From contig JAFFJZ010000006.1 of NCBI GenBank assembly GCA_018340375.1, positions 10,496,001 to 10,560,000 of the forward strand: a DNA stretch of 64,000 nucleotides, given 5' to 3'. The notes beneath the pieces were generated by a model. It saw only the letters and a program-made list of their open reading frames with translations, was not told the DNA's origin and did no database searches. The stretch is from Gonatopus flavifemur (lineage: Eukaryota > Arthropoda > Insecta > Hymenoptera > Dryinidae). Below are positions 1 through 10,854 of the stretch, in pieces. The position numbers and the translations under genes were made by a program. Every line of letters begins with the position of its first letter. The first letter of the stretch is position 1.

Positions 1-694
1 TTAAGACTCTCCGATCGGTAAGGTTAACAACGAGAGAGACCTACTACGCACAATTCTTCTACAAATTCTTATCGAAAATTTGGAAAACTGTCAACCGATT
101 GATCCTTTTCGCAAACACTTGAAGGCGGCAACCTTACGACAAACGAAGAAACTGAATTTTCGTATCCCGTTTCTCTCTTCCCAGACTCCAATCCTTTCTC
201 CTATTTTCCTCAGACTCCAATACGCTCTCTCCTCGCTCTGTGGCAGTGTTTGCCTCGCATCGTTTGCTCGGCAGATTTTATTTTTTGTTTGTTTTTTAAC
301 ACTAAAGATTCTCAAGATTGTTGTTTTTGCATCTACCACGTATCCGAGATCTTTTTCTAATCGTAAAAATGTTGTCAACTTTTCAAAGGATCGAGAGCCG
401 TATCGGGTACGTACTTCCTACGTATCGAACAAGATTTTTCTCCTTATTATTATTATTATTAATCATCGTGTAACAAAGAGACATGCTTGTTTTTTGTTTT
501 TTTTTTCATTTTTCTCACATTATTGTTATTCAGTTTTCGATATTGTGCTCCAGTAAGTAATGAATCGTATATAATCCATATATATATTCCATACGTACAA
601 GGAACTCGAACGAACGGCTCGTGTATAAACAATCTACAAATCACGTACGGATGATATATCATTCATTTCTCCTAGAAATTACACTCCCGATAAA

Positions 695-714
695 ATCAAT
701 CAATCAATCAATCA
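695..714. repeat. (AATC)n simple repeat
   Basis: Five tandem ATCA/AATC units in the downstream flank. Confidence 0.8.
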
Positions 715-1862
715 AAAACAATGGATGAGAATTTACAAATCAAATATTTCCTCTTCTCCACAGTTATTTCAAGATACAGATTATTATTACACAGTATTAT
801 AACATCGAGATTTTTACGTGCGTAGATATGGCAATTTGTATACGTGTGTGATGTTTTTTATTTTTCTTATTTATATATTTACACATCAATGCCATGGTGT
901 TGATATCAGAACTCTCACCAGAGTATTGAAACAGAAACAATTTGGCGCATTTGTATTTTCGAGTTGACACGTTTGAAACGAGAGAGAATGGGTGAGTGGA
1001 AAATATACAACTAATATTACAGATATACGGTTGTATTCGGTGTACGTTCGAGACGAAATCTCAGATGAATTCACTTCAATTTCAACGTTGCGCAATAATT
1101 TTCTATCAATTTTTCTAATTTTCACTCTCTCTTTCGTTAAGAGAGTCACACCATATCCCTGGCGAACAAAATTTCTTCAATTTTCTTCACTTTTGGCACA
1201 GCAATATTTCAATTCAATTCAATAAAAATCCCCAAACTTCAATGGAAGTTGAGAAATTTCACTAAAGTTTATTGAATTTTGTGGACAGTTAATGAATTTT
1301 ATCGAAATTTTGTCGAATTCAGTTGAATTTTTCTAATTTCCGATGAAAACTGAATGTGCCAAAAAACTGAACGAGATTCTTCCACCAGGGATAGCTTGAA
1401 TCATATACACCTGGAATTGTCCGAATCAATTGAATTGAAATTTGAATAAACAATTTACAACATTTTCCTCCCTAAATATGAAACGTAATTGAATACAATT
1501 GCTGGTATTCCATTCGACGATTAACAGCGTTGATTGTAAATACAAAAACAAACAACCCACCAGGTTTAACTGATAGTTTCCAGAACAATGACATGTTCGG
1601 GAAGAGAGTCTACTGCCTTTCTAAATGTAACTGATCTCATATATTTCATCAAATTTCATCATATTTTCAAAAATTCAACAAAAAGGAGAAGAAGCGAGTA
1701 AAATTTTGCGTCAAGTTTTCTCATAAATTACTTATAAAATTTAATACATGCAGGTTGGACTCTGAATACAAATTTGGATTCCTTCGTAATCTCCAGATAC
1801 CGACAGATGAAATCAACAAAAAATGATTGACAGTTGTAGGTTCATTATTTTGAATTTGTTTA

Positions 1863-1969
1863 TTCCAGCCAAACGAAATTTTGGTTGACTACAGACGAAT
1901 AAATTTCATTTCAGCCAACCTAAAACTTTCTTCGCGTTCATTTTTAACTGAAATTTCGTTTGGCTGGAA
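1863..1969. repeat. Inverted repeat with perfect 18-bp arms
   Basis: Arms at 1863-1880 and 1952-1969 are exact reverse complements (TTCCAGCCAAACGAAATT). A shorter related pair (GGTTG/CAACC) lies inside the loop. It looks like a small foldback transposon; if the 3' UTR extends this far it would form a hairpin in mRNA. Confidence 0.7.
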
Positions 1970-3490
1970 CAAATTGTATTTTCAGTGTAATCCTAGTCGT
2001 TGATCTTATCATTATTCACTCAAACTTTTCGTAGAATAGATAATTTATAGAAAAAAGTTATTTTTGTACCGAAATTTGACTCGCTTCTTTTGATACTTCA
2101 GTGCCCTTAAGAACAAATTCATTTCCACAGAGAAGAAAGGAAGCTAGTTTTAAAATTTCTCAACGAATTTTATTGCGTTCTGCACAGAAAATTATAAATA
2201 CATTGTAATTGTATTCGTAATTATCGTAACATGTAAAAGAAACATTCTGCGACAGTTACATTTAGTAGAGCAACTCTATACGATCTAATCCCTGTACCAT
2301 AACAATTTTCTTTTTTCTTTTGTTTTTTCCACATTTTGTTCGCGTCTCGTGCCGATGCGAGTTGTTGTTCATCGGTTTCCGATTTCCCGGCCCATTCAAA
2401 TAAAAAACAAAACGATTTCTCTATCTACAAACATTATCTACCCTCGAATCCCTCCTTTTCCGTCCCCCTTTCTCCATCCCCATTCACTCACCCCAAATAT
2501 TTTCTTTCTCTCCCACCCTTTCTCACAATTATTCACTTATTATTTTTGTTAAGAACTGTCGATTGATTCTCTCTTCCTTTCTCTCGATCTCTCTTTCATT
2601 TTCCTCTTCCCCACTCGTCACCATTATCATTATTTTATTACTTCTTTTTTTTTTTATTAGAAAATTAAAACGGACGGTTGAATTTCATGTTATTTTATTT
2701 TTTTTTTCTCTTTTATTATTTCGTTTGTCGGTGAACCGATGTCCGCTGCACTTGAAAGGCACAAGGCTTTGCACTAGAACTCTCGGTCACCTAAAAAATC
2801 TAGCTGACTGATTTTTCCTTCCTTTTCCCTACGATTGATTTCCTACTACGAACTACCTTGTGTTTTTGTTTTCTTATGCTTATTGCCTAACGATTTTTTT
2901 ATTTTTCCACTTTTCTCCTTTCCTATCTGTACGCACGACCTCTTCTTTGCTCTTTGTATATTTTATAATTTCTCTCGAATTCATCGTCATCATTTTTCCT
3001 ATACACCGCGCGGATGATGATGCTCCTCGAACTGTTGTGGTTTACGTTTCTGCACATACAAGAAAAAAAAGAAAATACAAGGAAAGACTTGGTACGGATG
3101 AAGCAAATTGTAATTGATCATTTACTCTCTAAATTCTCGAACGATTGAAATAATTTATGCTCTCTATATGGCGATTACGTTGAACAAATGACGAGGTTAT
3201 CTTTCTCAAATGTGCTGGTACGTTACGTTTTCTTTGTTTAGTTATCCGACAATTTGTACGAAGAATGTTTTATAATATAATATGTATAATATACATATTC
3301 TCAATAAACGCTTCTATTCGCTGTAGTGAATTTTTCAGTGGATGATTGTTGTTGTTACTGTTTCTATCAGAGTGAACACCCATTCGGACCTTGTACAAAC
3401 AATTTATATTCTACCAATATATTATTATGCTATGTACGCTTGTTCATATGTGTATTTATGTGTTAGTGTATATAATTATATAATTCGAAT

Positions 3491-3508
3491 GTGTGTGTGT
3501 GTGTGTGT
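3491..3508. repeat. (GT)n microsatellite
   Basis: Nine uninterrupted GT units. Confidence 0.9.
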
Positions 3509-3612
3509 TAGATTTGCTTTTTTTTTCCTTTGTTTCTTTTTCCACAGTATTTATTATGAATGTCGTAATTTGTATTTTGTTAATAATTTTTTCTCTCTCT
3601 TTTGTAAGAGTG

Positions 3613-3646
3613 TATAATAATAATATAATAATAATATAATAATAAT

Positions 3647-3677
<31 letters not shown>
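3613..3677. repeat. (ATA/TAA)n microsatellite
   Basis: Interrupted array of ATA/TAA units with periodic TATAA interruptions at its left end. Confidence 0.9.
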
Positions 3678-3812
3678 GGGCGCTGCTCAACAGGGCCCCG
3701 AATGCACATAATTCTTTTTAATATTCATCTTCCTCTTGTCGATACATTTACAAATACGAGTCATACGCACAGTCGCTCTCCTTTTTTACCCTATACATAT
3801 AACCATCCATAC

Positions 3813-3815
<3 letters not shown>

Positions 3816-3853
<38 letters not shown>
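3816..3853. repeat. (TA)n-(CA)n compound microsatellite
   Basis: About 15 TA units followed by a short CA run. Confidence 0.9.
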
Positions 3854-3854
<1 letters not shown>

Positions 3855-3966
3855 TTCATGCATTCATCTTTCTTTCTTTTTTTTGTTTAAAGCATTCGTA
3901 ACCAGCGGCAACGCGTTTTAAACTAATAATAACTCATCGAGTACATACTTTTATTGAAATTGTTTC

Positions 3967-3994
3967 TTTCTCTCTCTCTCTCTCTCTCTCTCTC
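3967..3994. repeat. (CT)n microsatellite
   Basis: About 14 CT units. On the EcR strand it is a GA run, the type of sequence GAGA factors bind. Confidence 0.9.
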
Positions 3995-4419
3995 CCTCTG
4001 TCTCCCTATCTCTTTCTTACACCCAATCGTCTCATACACTCATATACATACATATATAAATATGCATATTTCGGGGAGTTTATGGCGAGTTGTCGCATAG
4101 GTTATAGCGATGTTCCACGACACGTCTTCGTGGGAAGTTAAAAATAATAACGGTATGGCCTATGCAACACTTTACGTGAACTCTTAATATCATACATGTA
4201 TATATACATATATATGTATATACATAATCTTTCAAAAATTATCCACATATAAATATTTTCTCTTATTTGTTTTTTCTTCTCCATTCTCTTTTGTACGATA
4301 TACAAAACGAAATTACACATCATCTATCGCCTCTGCGGAGAGAGAGGAAAAACAAGAAGCAATTTTCGAAAACTCGGTTCAAGGGTTCATATATATATGT
4401 ACATACATGTATTACACAC

Positions 4420-4445
4420 GCGTGCGTGTGTGTGTGTGTGTGTGT
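4420..4445. repeat. (GT)n microsatellite
   Basis: CG/GT-alternating start passing into a pure GT run; alternating purine-pyrimidine DNA of this kind can adopt Z-form. Confidence 0.9.
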
Positions 4446-5607
4446 TTTTGTGTAGGTATATACCATCGATAATTCTTTTTATACACATTGCATTTACATA
4501 TCATTTTATTTGTATTTCGGGGCCTAAATAGCCAAGGTAGGAGATAATATTATAGTAATATATATATAACCGTACTTGATAAGTTTACTTTTTTTTTCTT
4601 ATATAGTCTCTGTAATGTCTCTACATATCACAGCCTGAGTGCCTCACCACTGCCCTTAATTACATTTCTTTTAATGTTCTCTACACAAATTATTTTGTGT
4701 ACCGCAGTGTTCATTGTTTTTTTTTTCTTCCCTTCTGTCTTTATCTCTCTATCTCTCTATCCTTTCAACATATATACTAGCACATAAAAGAGGGGGATAA
4801 ACGTTGGGAACATCACGAATGATGATAAAATAATGGTTGTTCTATCTATCTCTCTCTCTCTCCCTCCCTCTCACTCTCTCTCTATCTCCCTTTTTCTCTG
4901 ATCCTTCGATTTCGAGAAAACTCGCTTTTCGTTTGTTTGTACATAAACAAAGAATATTTCAATACAATTTCAATAATTCTACCTCGAGAGTCGAGGTAGT
5001 GAGAATGTTTTTCGAATGATTGATTCTTCAACGATGATCAGGTGAAGTAGAATTAGCAGAAGTAGAAGAAGTAGAATAAGAAGAACAAGATAACACGACA
5101 GACGTCATGATCCATCTAAAAAAGTTGTTGCATGTGTTTTTTTTTTTTTGGCTTTTTTGTTTCATTGCAGTATATTTTTTTCTTCAAACAAAACATTCAA
5201 TATAACATTGTAAAGATCGAACGTGACGTATTTTTTATTTTACGGTAGTTCTGTTGCTTTTTTTTTCTTCTTTATTATTTTTGGGTTTGTTCTCTCTGTA
5301 TATTTCTTTCCGTATTTCTTCCAGGTAACCGATTGTTTTGAATCTCTCATAAATATTCTTCCCTTCTCTCTTTCTTCTTATGAAAACCATTTCAGGCTCG
5401 TCATTAAAATCGTCATTATTGGATATGAAAGAACACACGACAGATCTAGTAGTATTATTATATTTCCATTCGTTTGTCTGTCGCTGAGGCAGTGGCATAA
5501 GCAGTGCACTAGTAGAGTCGCGTCTGATCTGTTTCATGTTTCAACGCGATAAAAAATTTGTCATTCTCTTTGTTCGTTTCGTCGCCTTTCGTTCCGTTCG
5601 CGAGATA

Positions 5608-5617
5608 TTTATTTATT
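5608..5617 (-). terminator. Candidate polyadenylation signal in the EcR 3' UTR
   Basis: The minus strand reads AATAAATAAA about 220 nt after the stop codon. Several other AATAAA-like hexamers occur further downstream, so the 3' UTR could be much longer and the used site is unknown. Confidence 0.25.
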
Positions 5618-5668
5618 GCAAAGTCTCATCGATAAGGATCGTGTGTGGGGAACGTACGAAAGAGTACA

Positions 5669-5727
<59 letters not shown>
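5669..5727. repeat. (ACG)n trinucleotide array in the EcR 3' UTR
   Basis: About 20 uninterrupted ACG units, only about 110 bp beyond the EcR stop. On the transcribed strand it reads (CGT)n. It is pure, hence probably length-variable. Confidence 0.95.
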
Positions 5728-5836
5728 ACGATGATGCAGAGAAAATCGTTCAATGACAAATAAAATATAAAAATGTTCAAACCGATGAACATATCGGTGA
5801 TGGGGTAATCATCGTAGATCGATACCGAAGGGGAAT

Positions 5837-6081
5837 TTAGGGCATTACGTCCCAGATCTCGGCGAGGAAAAGTGGCAGCTTTTTGTTCTTGAATTTCAAA
5901 CTGGAGCACATCTCGCTGTTCTTACTGCCCAAAGTTCGTAACTCTATTAGTACGGAAAGTAACTTGGCGAAGATCATCGTGGACTTTGGCCTACGTCGAT
6001 TGTCGACGTACGCTTTCAGGGCTTCCAAATAAATCTCCTGGATTTTTTCGACTTTCCAACCTTCCAAGAGATTCGGTCTTT
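5837..6081 (-). CDS. EcR: Ecdysone receptor, terminal coding exon (dimerisation helix and AF-2)
   Basis: Starting after gaattatag/AAAGACCG in phase 1, the exon restores ERPNLLEGW and ends at a TAA stop (5839-5837), giving residues 563-643. It contains helix 9 ([16 protein letters not shown]), the basic DNRRRPKS turn, and helix 10/11, the ultraspiracle dimer interface ([20 protein letters not shown]). Helix 12, the ligand-dependent AF-2 surface ([12 protein letters not shown]), forms the extreme C-terminus. There is no long F-domain tail, in contrast to Drosophila and as in most other insects. Small departures from the sequence I remember for related insects include STMIF after RRRPK and CSSLKFK near helix 11; these could be real divergence or local polymorphism. 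The stop is followed by a long AT-rich 3' UTR with no further exon needed. Confidence 0.96.
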
Positions 6082-6166
6082 CTATAATTCAAATAAAAAG
6101 ACAACAATTTTAGATGTATAATGAGAATAATTACAACCGGGTGGTGTTGGAAAGTTGTATAAATAC

Positions 6167-6542
6167 CCGAAAATATAACAATGGCGGTGAGCAGCGCGTA
6201 CTCGGCATTATTGACTTTCATCGAACACATTTGCCGACAGAAATGTAACAGGTCCTCGATGGTGTCCCCTAATCCAGCGAGATTGTAACTATCTCGCGTG
6301 TAAGGTTGATTGTTCGCGAATATTATACTATCCGTATGGACGTCGTATTTCCTCGCCATTCGAAGCATCATAACTTCGCTCGAACACGCTTTCAATAACG
6401 CGATTTGATCTTCTCGCAGTAATTTGTCGAAACCGGGTAGCCTTTTGGAAAATTCGACTATCAGTTGTACCGTCAGTATCGTTATTTCGGTTATATGCCT
6501 GAATCTCACGTCGCTAGGATCTTCTCCTTCCGAGGGTGAACT
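6167..6542 (-). CDS. EcR: Ecdysone receptor, central ligand-binding domain exon
   Basis: The exon encodes residues 438-562 plus the first base of Glu563. It runs from ttttgcag/AGTTCA (phase 0) to TCGG/gtattt (phase 1). It carries the nuclear-receptor ligand-binding signature: [20 protein letters not shown] (helix 3), then [20 protein letters not shown] (helices 4-5), [16 protein letters not shown] (beta-hairpin region), and [20 protein letters not shown] with LLTAIVIFS (helices 7-8). In EcR this pocket binds 20-hydroxyecdysone-type steroids. I see no stop, frameshift or missing block compared with the family. The coding frame reads on past the donor into the 85-bp intron without a stop for a short distance, so intron retention would append a short foreign tail before terminating. 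Confidence 0.96.
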
Positions 6543-6622
6543 CTGCAAAATTGGCAAAATAATTCGTCATTCGAGTATTATTATGGTTCATTGATTATAT
6601 ATTTATATATAAAATAACTTAC

Positions 6623-6886
6623 ACTAATTTTTTGAAGATCCTCTTCGCTTGGCTGTTCGTACTCGTTTTGAAAGTACACGAGCCTGTGGATGAGATCCTC
6701 TTGTTCAGGACTGATCGGTTTGACACCGTTGTGAGGACTTAGAGCAAAACTACAACCGCTAACGCCCCCGCTACTGCTGGATCCCGAGACCATCTCCGAA
6801 TCCGTTGGTTCCATTTTAACCCCCGTCTGTTCGCTTATGCTGCCCGGCGAACCGTTCATCGTCGTGCTATTCGGTTTGTCCTTTTC
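6623..6886 (-). CDS. EcR: Ecdysone receptor, hinge and start of ligand-binding domain
   Basis: This 88-codon exon (residues 350-437) lies between ttgtacag/GAAAAG and ATTAGT/gtaagt, both in phase 0. It begins EKDKPNSTT, continuing the basic extension of the DNA-binding domain. The hinge is Ser/Gly-rich and contains VKMEP near residue 373, which fits the psi-K-x-E sumoylation consensus (a prediction only). From about residue 407 the sequence PISPEQEDLIHRLVYFQNEY, followed by EQPSEEDLQKIS, corresponds to helix 1 of the ligand-binding domain and its conserved E(Q)PSEEDL motif. It follows the DNA-binding exon after a 509-bp intron that carries a hairpin element, and is separated from the next exon by an intron of only 80 bp. 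The hinge is the least conserved part of EcR, so identity here rests on helix 1 and on matching phases. Confidence 0.95.
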
Positions 6887-7395
6887 CTGTACAACATTGG
6901 GGAAAAAAAAGAAGATATCGTCAGTTTGTATAGAAATTTTGGCCAATTTTATGCAATCGACGATACAGCGTATTGGGAGAGCCAGAGAAAAAAAAAGGTT
7001 AATCGTAAACTCCCGTGTTTAATCTATCCTTGAAAGTTTTACATCCACGCAACGTTGCTGTAACGTAAAGCATTCGTAAGCTGGATTCAAGGTCGATGAT
7101 ACTATCTCGATTCAAGCGTGAATCATAAAAATGTTAGGAATAAATGATACGCTGAGAGCAAAAGTGACACCCCAATGTTTGTCAAGCGAAAACAGGATAG
7201 GAACTTTTGAGAGCAAGAACAAACCAGCCAGCGCATAAATACAGAATTGGGTTGTGCGTTGGTTTGTTTTTGCTCGGAACTTTTAATGTTCCGTTTATGC
7301 TCTGGAAAGTTTCTGTCCTGTTTTTGCTTGACAACAATTGGGGTGTCACTTTTGCTCTTAGCATATCGAATTATTTTCAGTGTCGATGTATATAC
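6887..7395 (-). other. EcR: EcR intron 2 (509 bp) containing a hairpin element
   Basis: Donor AAG/gtatat is at 7395 and acceptor ttgtacag is at 6887. Nearly half the intron is a 220-bp inverted repeat starting only about 29 nt after the donor. The remainder is AT-rich with no other feature. Confidence 0.9.
7147..7366. mobile_element. 220-bp foldback element in EcR intron 2
   Basis: Left and right halves are imperfect reverse complements over most of the length. Outer arms carry GAGCAAAAGTGACACCCCAA, then GTCAAGCGAAAACAGGA, then AACAAACCA. The layout is that of a non-autonomous inverted-repeat transposon. The transcribed intron would fold into a long hairpin. Confidence 0.85.
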
Positions 7396-7859
7396 CTTTT
7401 GGGCCTTCTTTTCCCTTCTTTTGACCGCGCATTGGTGCTCGGGTACGACGCATTCCGGCCTCATACCGACGGTGAGACACTTCTTTAGCCGGCACTCCTG
7501 ACATTTACGACGCATATACATATCAATCTCACAGTTGTTGCCGTATTTGCACTGATACACCGCGTTCTTGGTAATACTACGTCGAAAGAATCCTTTGCAA
7601 CCCTCACAAGTGAGAGCATTGTAGTGATATCCGGATGCACGATCACCACACACCAAGCAAAGTTCTTCCTGTTGACGAGGAGTGGGTCCTTTTTTCTTTT
7701 TTGCGTCGCAAACGTCGGTATTTCCACCCCCTCCTCCTCCTCCTCCGCCACTACCGACGCCGCCACCACCACCACCACCGCCGCCGCCACCCCCGATACC
7801 ACCTCCGACGCCACCGCTATAGCCGTTGAGGGAACTGGTTTGCGAGAGCTCATCCCTGC
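7396..7859 (-). CDS. EcR: Ecdysone receptor, common exon with complete DNA-binding domain
   Basis: This exon is shared by all isoforms and encodes residues 195-349 in B1 numbering. It starts after ttatag/GC, completing Gly195, then [15 protein letters not shown] long glycine tract follows (residues about 210-240), then the two C4 zinc fingers. Finger 1 cysteines are 262, 265, 279 and 282, with P-box CEGCKG. Finger 2 cysteines are 298, 304, 314 and 317, with the [12 protein letters not shown] signature. The C-terminal extension [13 protein letters not shown] and the basic KRREKKAQK end the exon at AAG/gtatat (phase 0). As a heterodimer with ultraspiracle/RXR in the nucleus, this domain binds ecdysone response elements. 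Both fingers sit in one uninterrupted exon, whereas I recall that Drosophila splits them. The glycine tract is unusually long. The start, frame and both boundaries are fixed by splice consensus and family alignment. Confidence 0.97.
7723..7815. repeat. Glycine-codon repeat in the EcR A/B domain
   Basis: Impure GGN repeat on the minus strand, encoding about 30 residues that are almost all Gly (a few Val, Ile and Ser) between the isoform junction and the DNA-binding domain. Mixed GGC/GGT/GGA codons suggest an old tract. Confidence 0.9.
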
Positions 7860-8284
7860 CTATAAATGAAAAAAAACAGAAAAACAAACAAAAAAAAAGA
7901 GTTAGAATTATTATTTTGATATCGAAGAAGAATAATCGTTGAGCGTTGGAAGTGAATTCTTACAACCAGAGATATCTGACTCATTCTCTTCGGTTCTTCC
8001 TTCTATTGTAACGTTATGTCTTTGTTCAATTCGAAGGTTAAAGAAAGATAGGACACTTCCGGTACGGAGTCACATAACCGTAAAACATCATCTTAGGTTC
8101 TACGACGCGGTAGATATCTTTACACATGTTACACAAACTTTACAGAGCTGAAATGCGATGGTACGCCGTATTTAACGCGTGAAAAATCTCGTATAGATAT
8201 CGAATGTTTCTTTCGTTTATTCTTTGCTCTCAAATATTTTGTTTTGATGAATCAATTGGATATACGTGAAACTATATAAAGTAT

Positions 8285-8680
8285 ATGTGACCTGGTCTAC
8301 GAAAAGGAAGCTTAGATGTGAAAACAAGTTTTCGAGAAAACAGCTGTTAAAGATAAACAAGTCATTTGATCAGTTTCGCTTTAGTTGTTTGCTTCTGATG
8401 TTCTAATGTTCTAATTGTAAATTTCTGAATTTTTATGTCAAATGACGTGGTTTTGCCTTGAGATAAAATTTTTCAACACATGAAATGATGTCTATTATTT
8501 TATCATTTGATCTCCAAATTTTTTTCATTTTCAATCATTTCTGCTCTTCTTTTTGTACATTTTCAGCAAACCTCTGGTTTGAGTCAATCGAAAGAGCATA
8601 TTTTACTCCATCCAAATCACCAAAAAAGTGAAAAATGATTTTTTCACACTTAAGCCCCCTTTTCGTAGGCCAGGTCACAT
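8285..8680. mobile_element. MITE with 40-bp terminal inverted repeats
   Basis: The first 40 bp (starting ATGTGACCTGGTCTACGAAA) and the last 40 bp are reverse complements with about five mismatches. Flanks are TAT/ATAT, so a TA-type target duplication is likely. The interior has no ORF. Confidence 0.85.
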
Positions 8681-9461
8681 ATATAAAATTCAATCTTCCT
8701 TTTTGCCGCTATGTGCATAATGAAACTATATCGGCGAGTTTGAAATTATAACGTCATTATAATACCAAAGCGAGAAATGAAAAGGAATATAAAAATTATA
8801 CGTGTAAGTGGCGCGAAGGACACTTTGAAACGTTTCACGATCACGAGAGGGGACCGGAAAACGCTTCCAGTACCCGCCGCTGTTCTTGTAATAATATTAT
8901 GCACGTGTATTTGTGCACACGTTGCTTACTGATTTTGTCTAACCATGCTAGTATACTATATACACGCAGGTGAGCGGGTCGGTCGTTCTTCGCGTGAGAC
9001 TTCCGGCTACATTACAATTACGATCACAATCTTCTCGACTCGCAATTACAATTGTACGTAAATTGTGCGTACGGCGTCTAGATTTTTTTCCAAGCCCTCC
9101 TTCGGATACGTTTCAATTTGACGCTTATACGCGATTCACTTGTATGAATTGAAAAGGAAGCGAGATGTTTGGTTTCACAAACGAATCGTGTACTGTGAAG
9201 TAGGACATTTCAGGAGTTTTTAAGTATCTCTTTGATTAACATTTCTGACATTTCCTGTAGTCATTTTGAATTCTCTTTGGGACTTGATTGAAATAATTTC
9301 ATTCCATTTTCATTGTTTTATTTTTATTCGATTCAACTTGGACGGCCGTCCCTCGGGGTCGGGAATACAGGAGTGAGAAATTTCGCTTATGATTTATATA
9401 AATTCACATAGTTGAAGTGCGACTCCGGGAAGAGCGAGTGGATGGAAGCGCATTCCCGGAT

Positions 9462-9580
9462 TAAAAAGTGAAACCTGATTTAGTTCTCTGTTCTCAACCT
9501 GATGTTAACCTTTTTTCGACCCGATCAAACTCTGGCTCGTTGCTTATTACGGAGTTGATCAGGCTTTAAAAAGTATTACA
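9462..9580 (+). mobile_element. Dispersed repeat, short copy
   Basis: Begins TAAAAAGTGAAACCTGATTT and ends AGGCTTTAAAAAGTATTACA. It matches the reverse complement of 62771-62949, lacking that copy's central section after CCTGATTTAG. Confidence 0.75.
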
Positions 9581-9675
9581 ACACTGAAACACAGAAGTAG
9601 AGTCAACCGAATATAGATTGAATGAATGAATGAATTCATATTCCATCATTTCAATGGATATTATTCAGTTGATTG

Positions 9676-9719
9676 AACCACGCGGTGAGGTTCGCCGTAT
9701 TCAACCTCGCCGCGTGGTT
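9676..9719. repeat. GC-rich short hairpin
   Basis: 17-bp stem (9676-9692 with 9703-9719) with one G-T type mismatch and a 10-nt loop. Stem sequence is AACCACGCGGTGAGGTT. It stands out from the AT-rich surroundings. Confidence 0.75.
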
Positions 9720-10565
9720 GACTCCCCTAGTTTTATTTTCATTGAATTTTCCGACTCGGGTTTGTTCTGGTTTTTTCAACATCAGAAAAAGAATCTACAT
9801 GCTGAAAAAGTTATTAGCTGAGAGATGGACATTCATTGACTCTTGGAACAAAATTTTTAGCTTCACCAACGAAATTCTGGCTAATCTTGCTAAAAAATTG
9901 TAGCTAAAATTTAGAACAAAGCGCCTGAGAATTTCGAAAAATTATACAAGCGATTCGAGGATTAATATGTTGTAAAATTCATAAGATACATTAAACGTGC
10001 TCCCCTCCCCTATTGTAAAAACGGACTGTAAATCCAGATACCCATCGGATATTCCCACAGGAAACTTGAGAAGGTTTTCTATATCATTTTGCAGACAATT
10101 TCATGTCTCTCAGGCCATATGATACATTTTCCTGTAGGAGAATAATTCGCCGTCATCTGCCTATTTAACGACAATTAAAGTTTTTCTTGGGTAACACTCT
10201 TGAGAATTCTAAATTACACAGCATAACAACAACAAAATTTTCTCATTTTCGTGAGGTTTCAAGCCTGATTCGAAGTGATTATGATGCACTGGATTGGAAG
10301 ATAAAGTCAGATGGCTTGATTTAGTTGATGAATTTCGTATATGATTTATCAGCTTTTATAAATTTTATACTTCAAAATGACGTACATGAGGATTGTTTGT
10401 CATCAATTATATCTTTGAAATTAAATTGAACTTGAGTATGAATAATTAAGGATTATAACATATAAATATAAGAATAAAAACATTTTCCTGAGAGCAAAAA
10501 TTGAAAACATGAAATTCAATTTTAGTCTCATTTTCGAATTGCTGAGGGCGTAAGTAAAAAAGATG

Positions 10566-10758
10566 TCGCTAAATTTTGAATGATTTATTGAAACGAATCA
10601 GTGATCGGATAACGAAATAATCGGCTGTTGAAGACCCAAAATGTTGCAGTTGCAAAAAATCACAAAAAATTTATTCGAGAAGATAAATAACGATGATTCA
10701 TCTGATTTTAGGCGTTTGAATTTCCGTTTCGTTTCTATAAACAATTCAAACTTCAAGG
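10566..10758 (+). mobile_element. Family A element (GTTTGAATCGTTTAT termini)
   Basis: Left end is TGAATGATTTATTGAAACGAA; right end is TTTCGTTTCTATAAACAATTCAAACTTC in parts. Interior boxes GACCCAAAAT and GAGAAGATAAATAACGAT are shared with the other copies at 22.8, 25.7, 31.5, 57.8 and 61.4 kb. Confidence 0.8.
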
Positions 10759-10854
10759 ACATCAAAAGTGGTTCATTTTAAGCATGTGAAGAACGAGAAA
10801 AACAAAAACAAATTTTGTCCACCTAGAAATGCATTTTATCCCACAGTGCAGTGC

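Larger units (their letters stand above)
1..5836. other. EcR 3' UTR and downstream flank, no gene recognised
   Basis: This region is AT-rich, with long T-runs and CT-runs on the plus strand. It holds a hairpin at 1863-1969, many simple repeats from 3.4 to 5.7 kb, and no ORF with protein-like composition. The longest frames are low complexity. How much of it belongs to the EcR 3' UTR cannot be decided from sequence. Confidence 0.6.

Noticed and set aside
80..556. 158-codon open frame on the plus strand at the left edge
   Set aside because: It needs a non-ATG start, is rich in Phe/Ser from T- and CT-runs, lies antisense to the probable EcR 3' flank and resembles no family.
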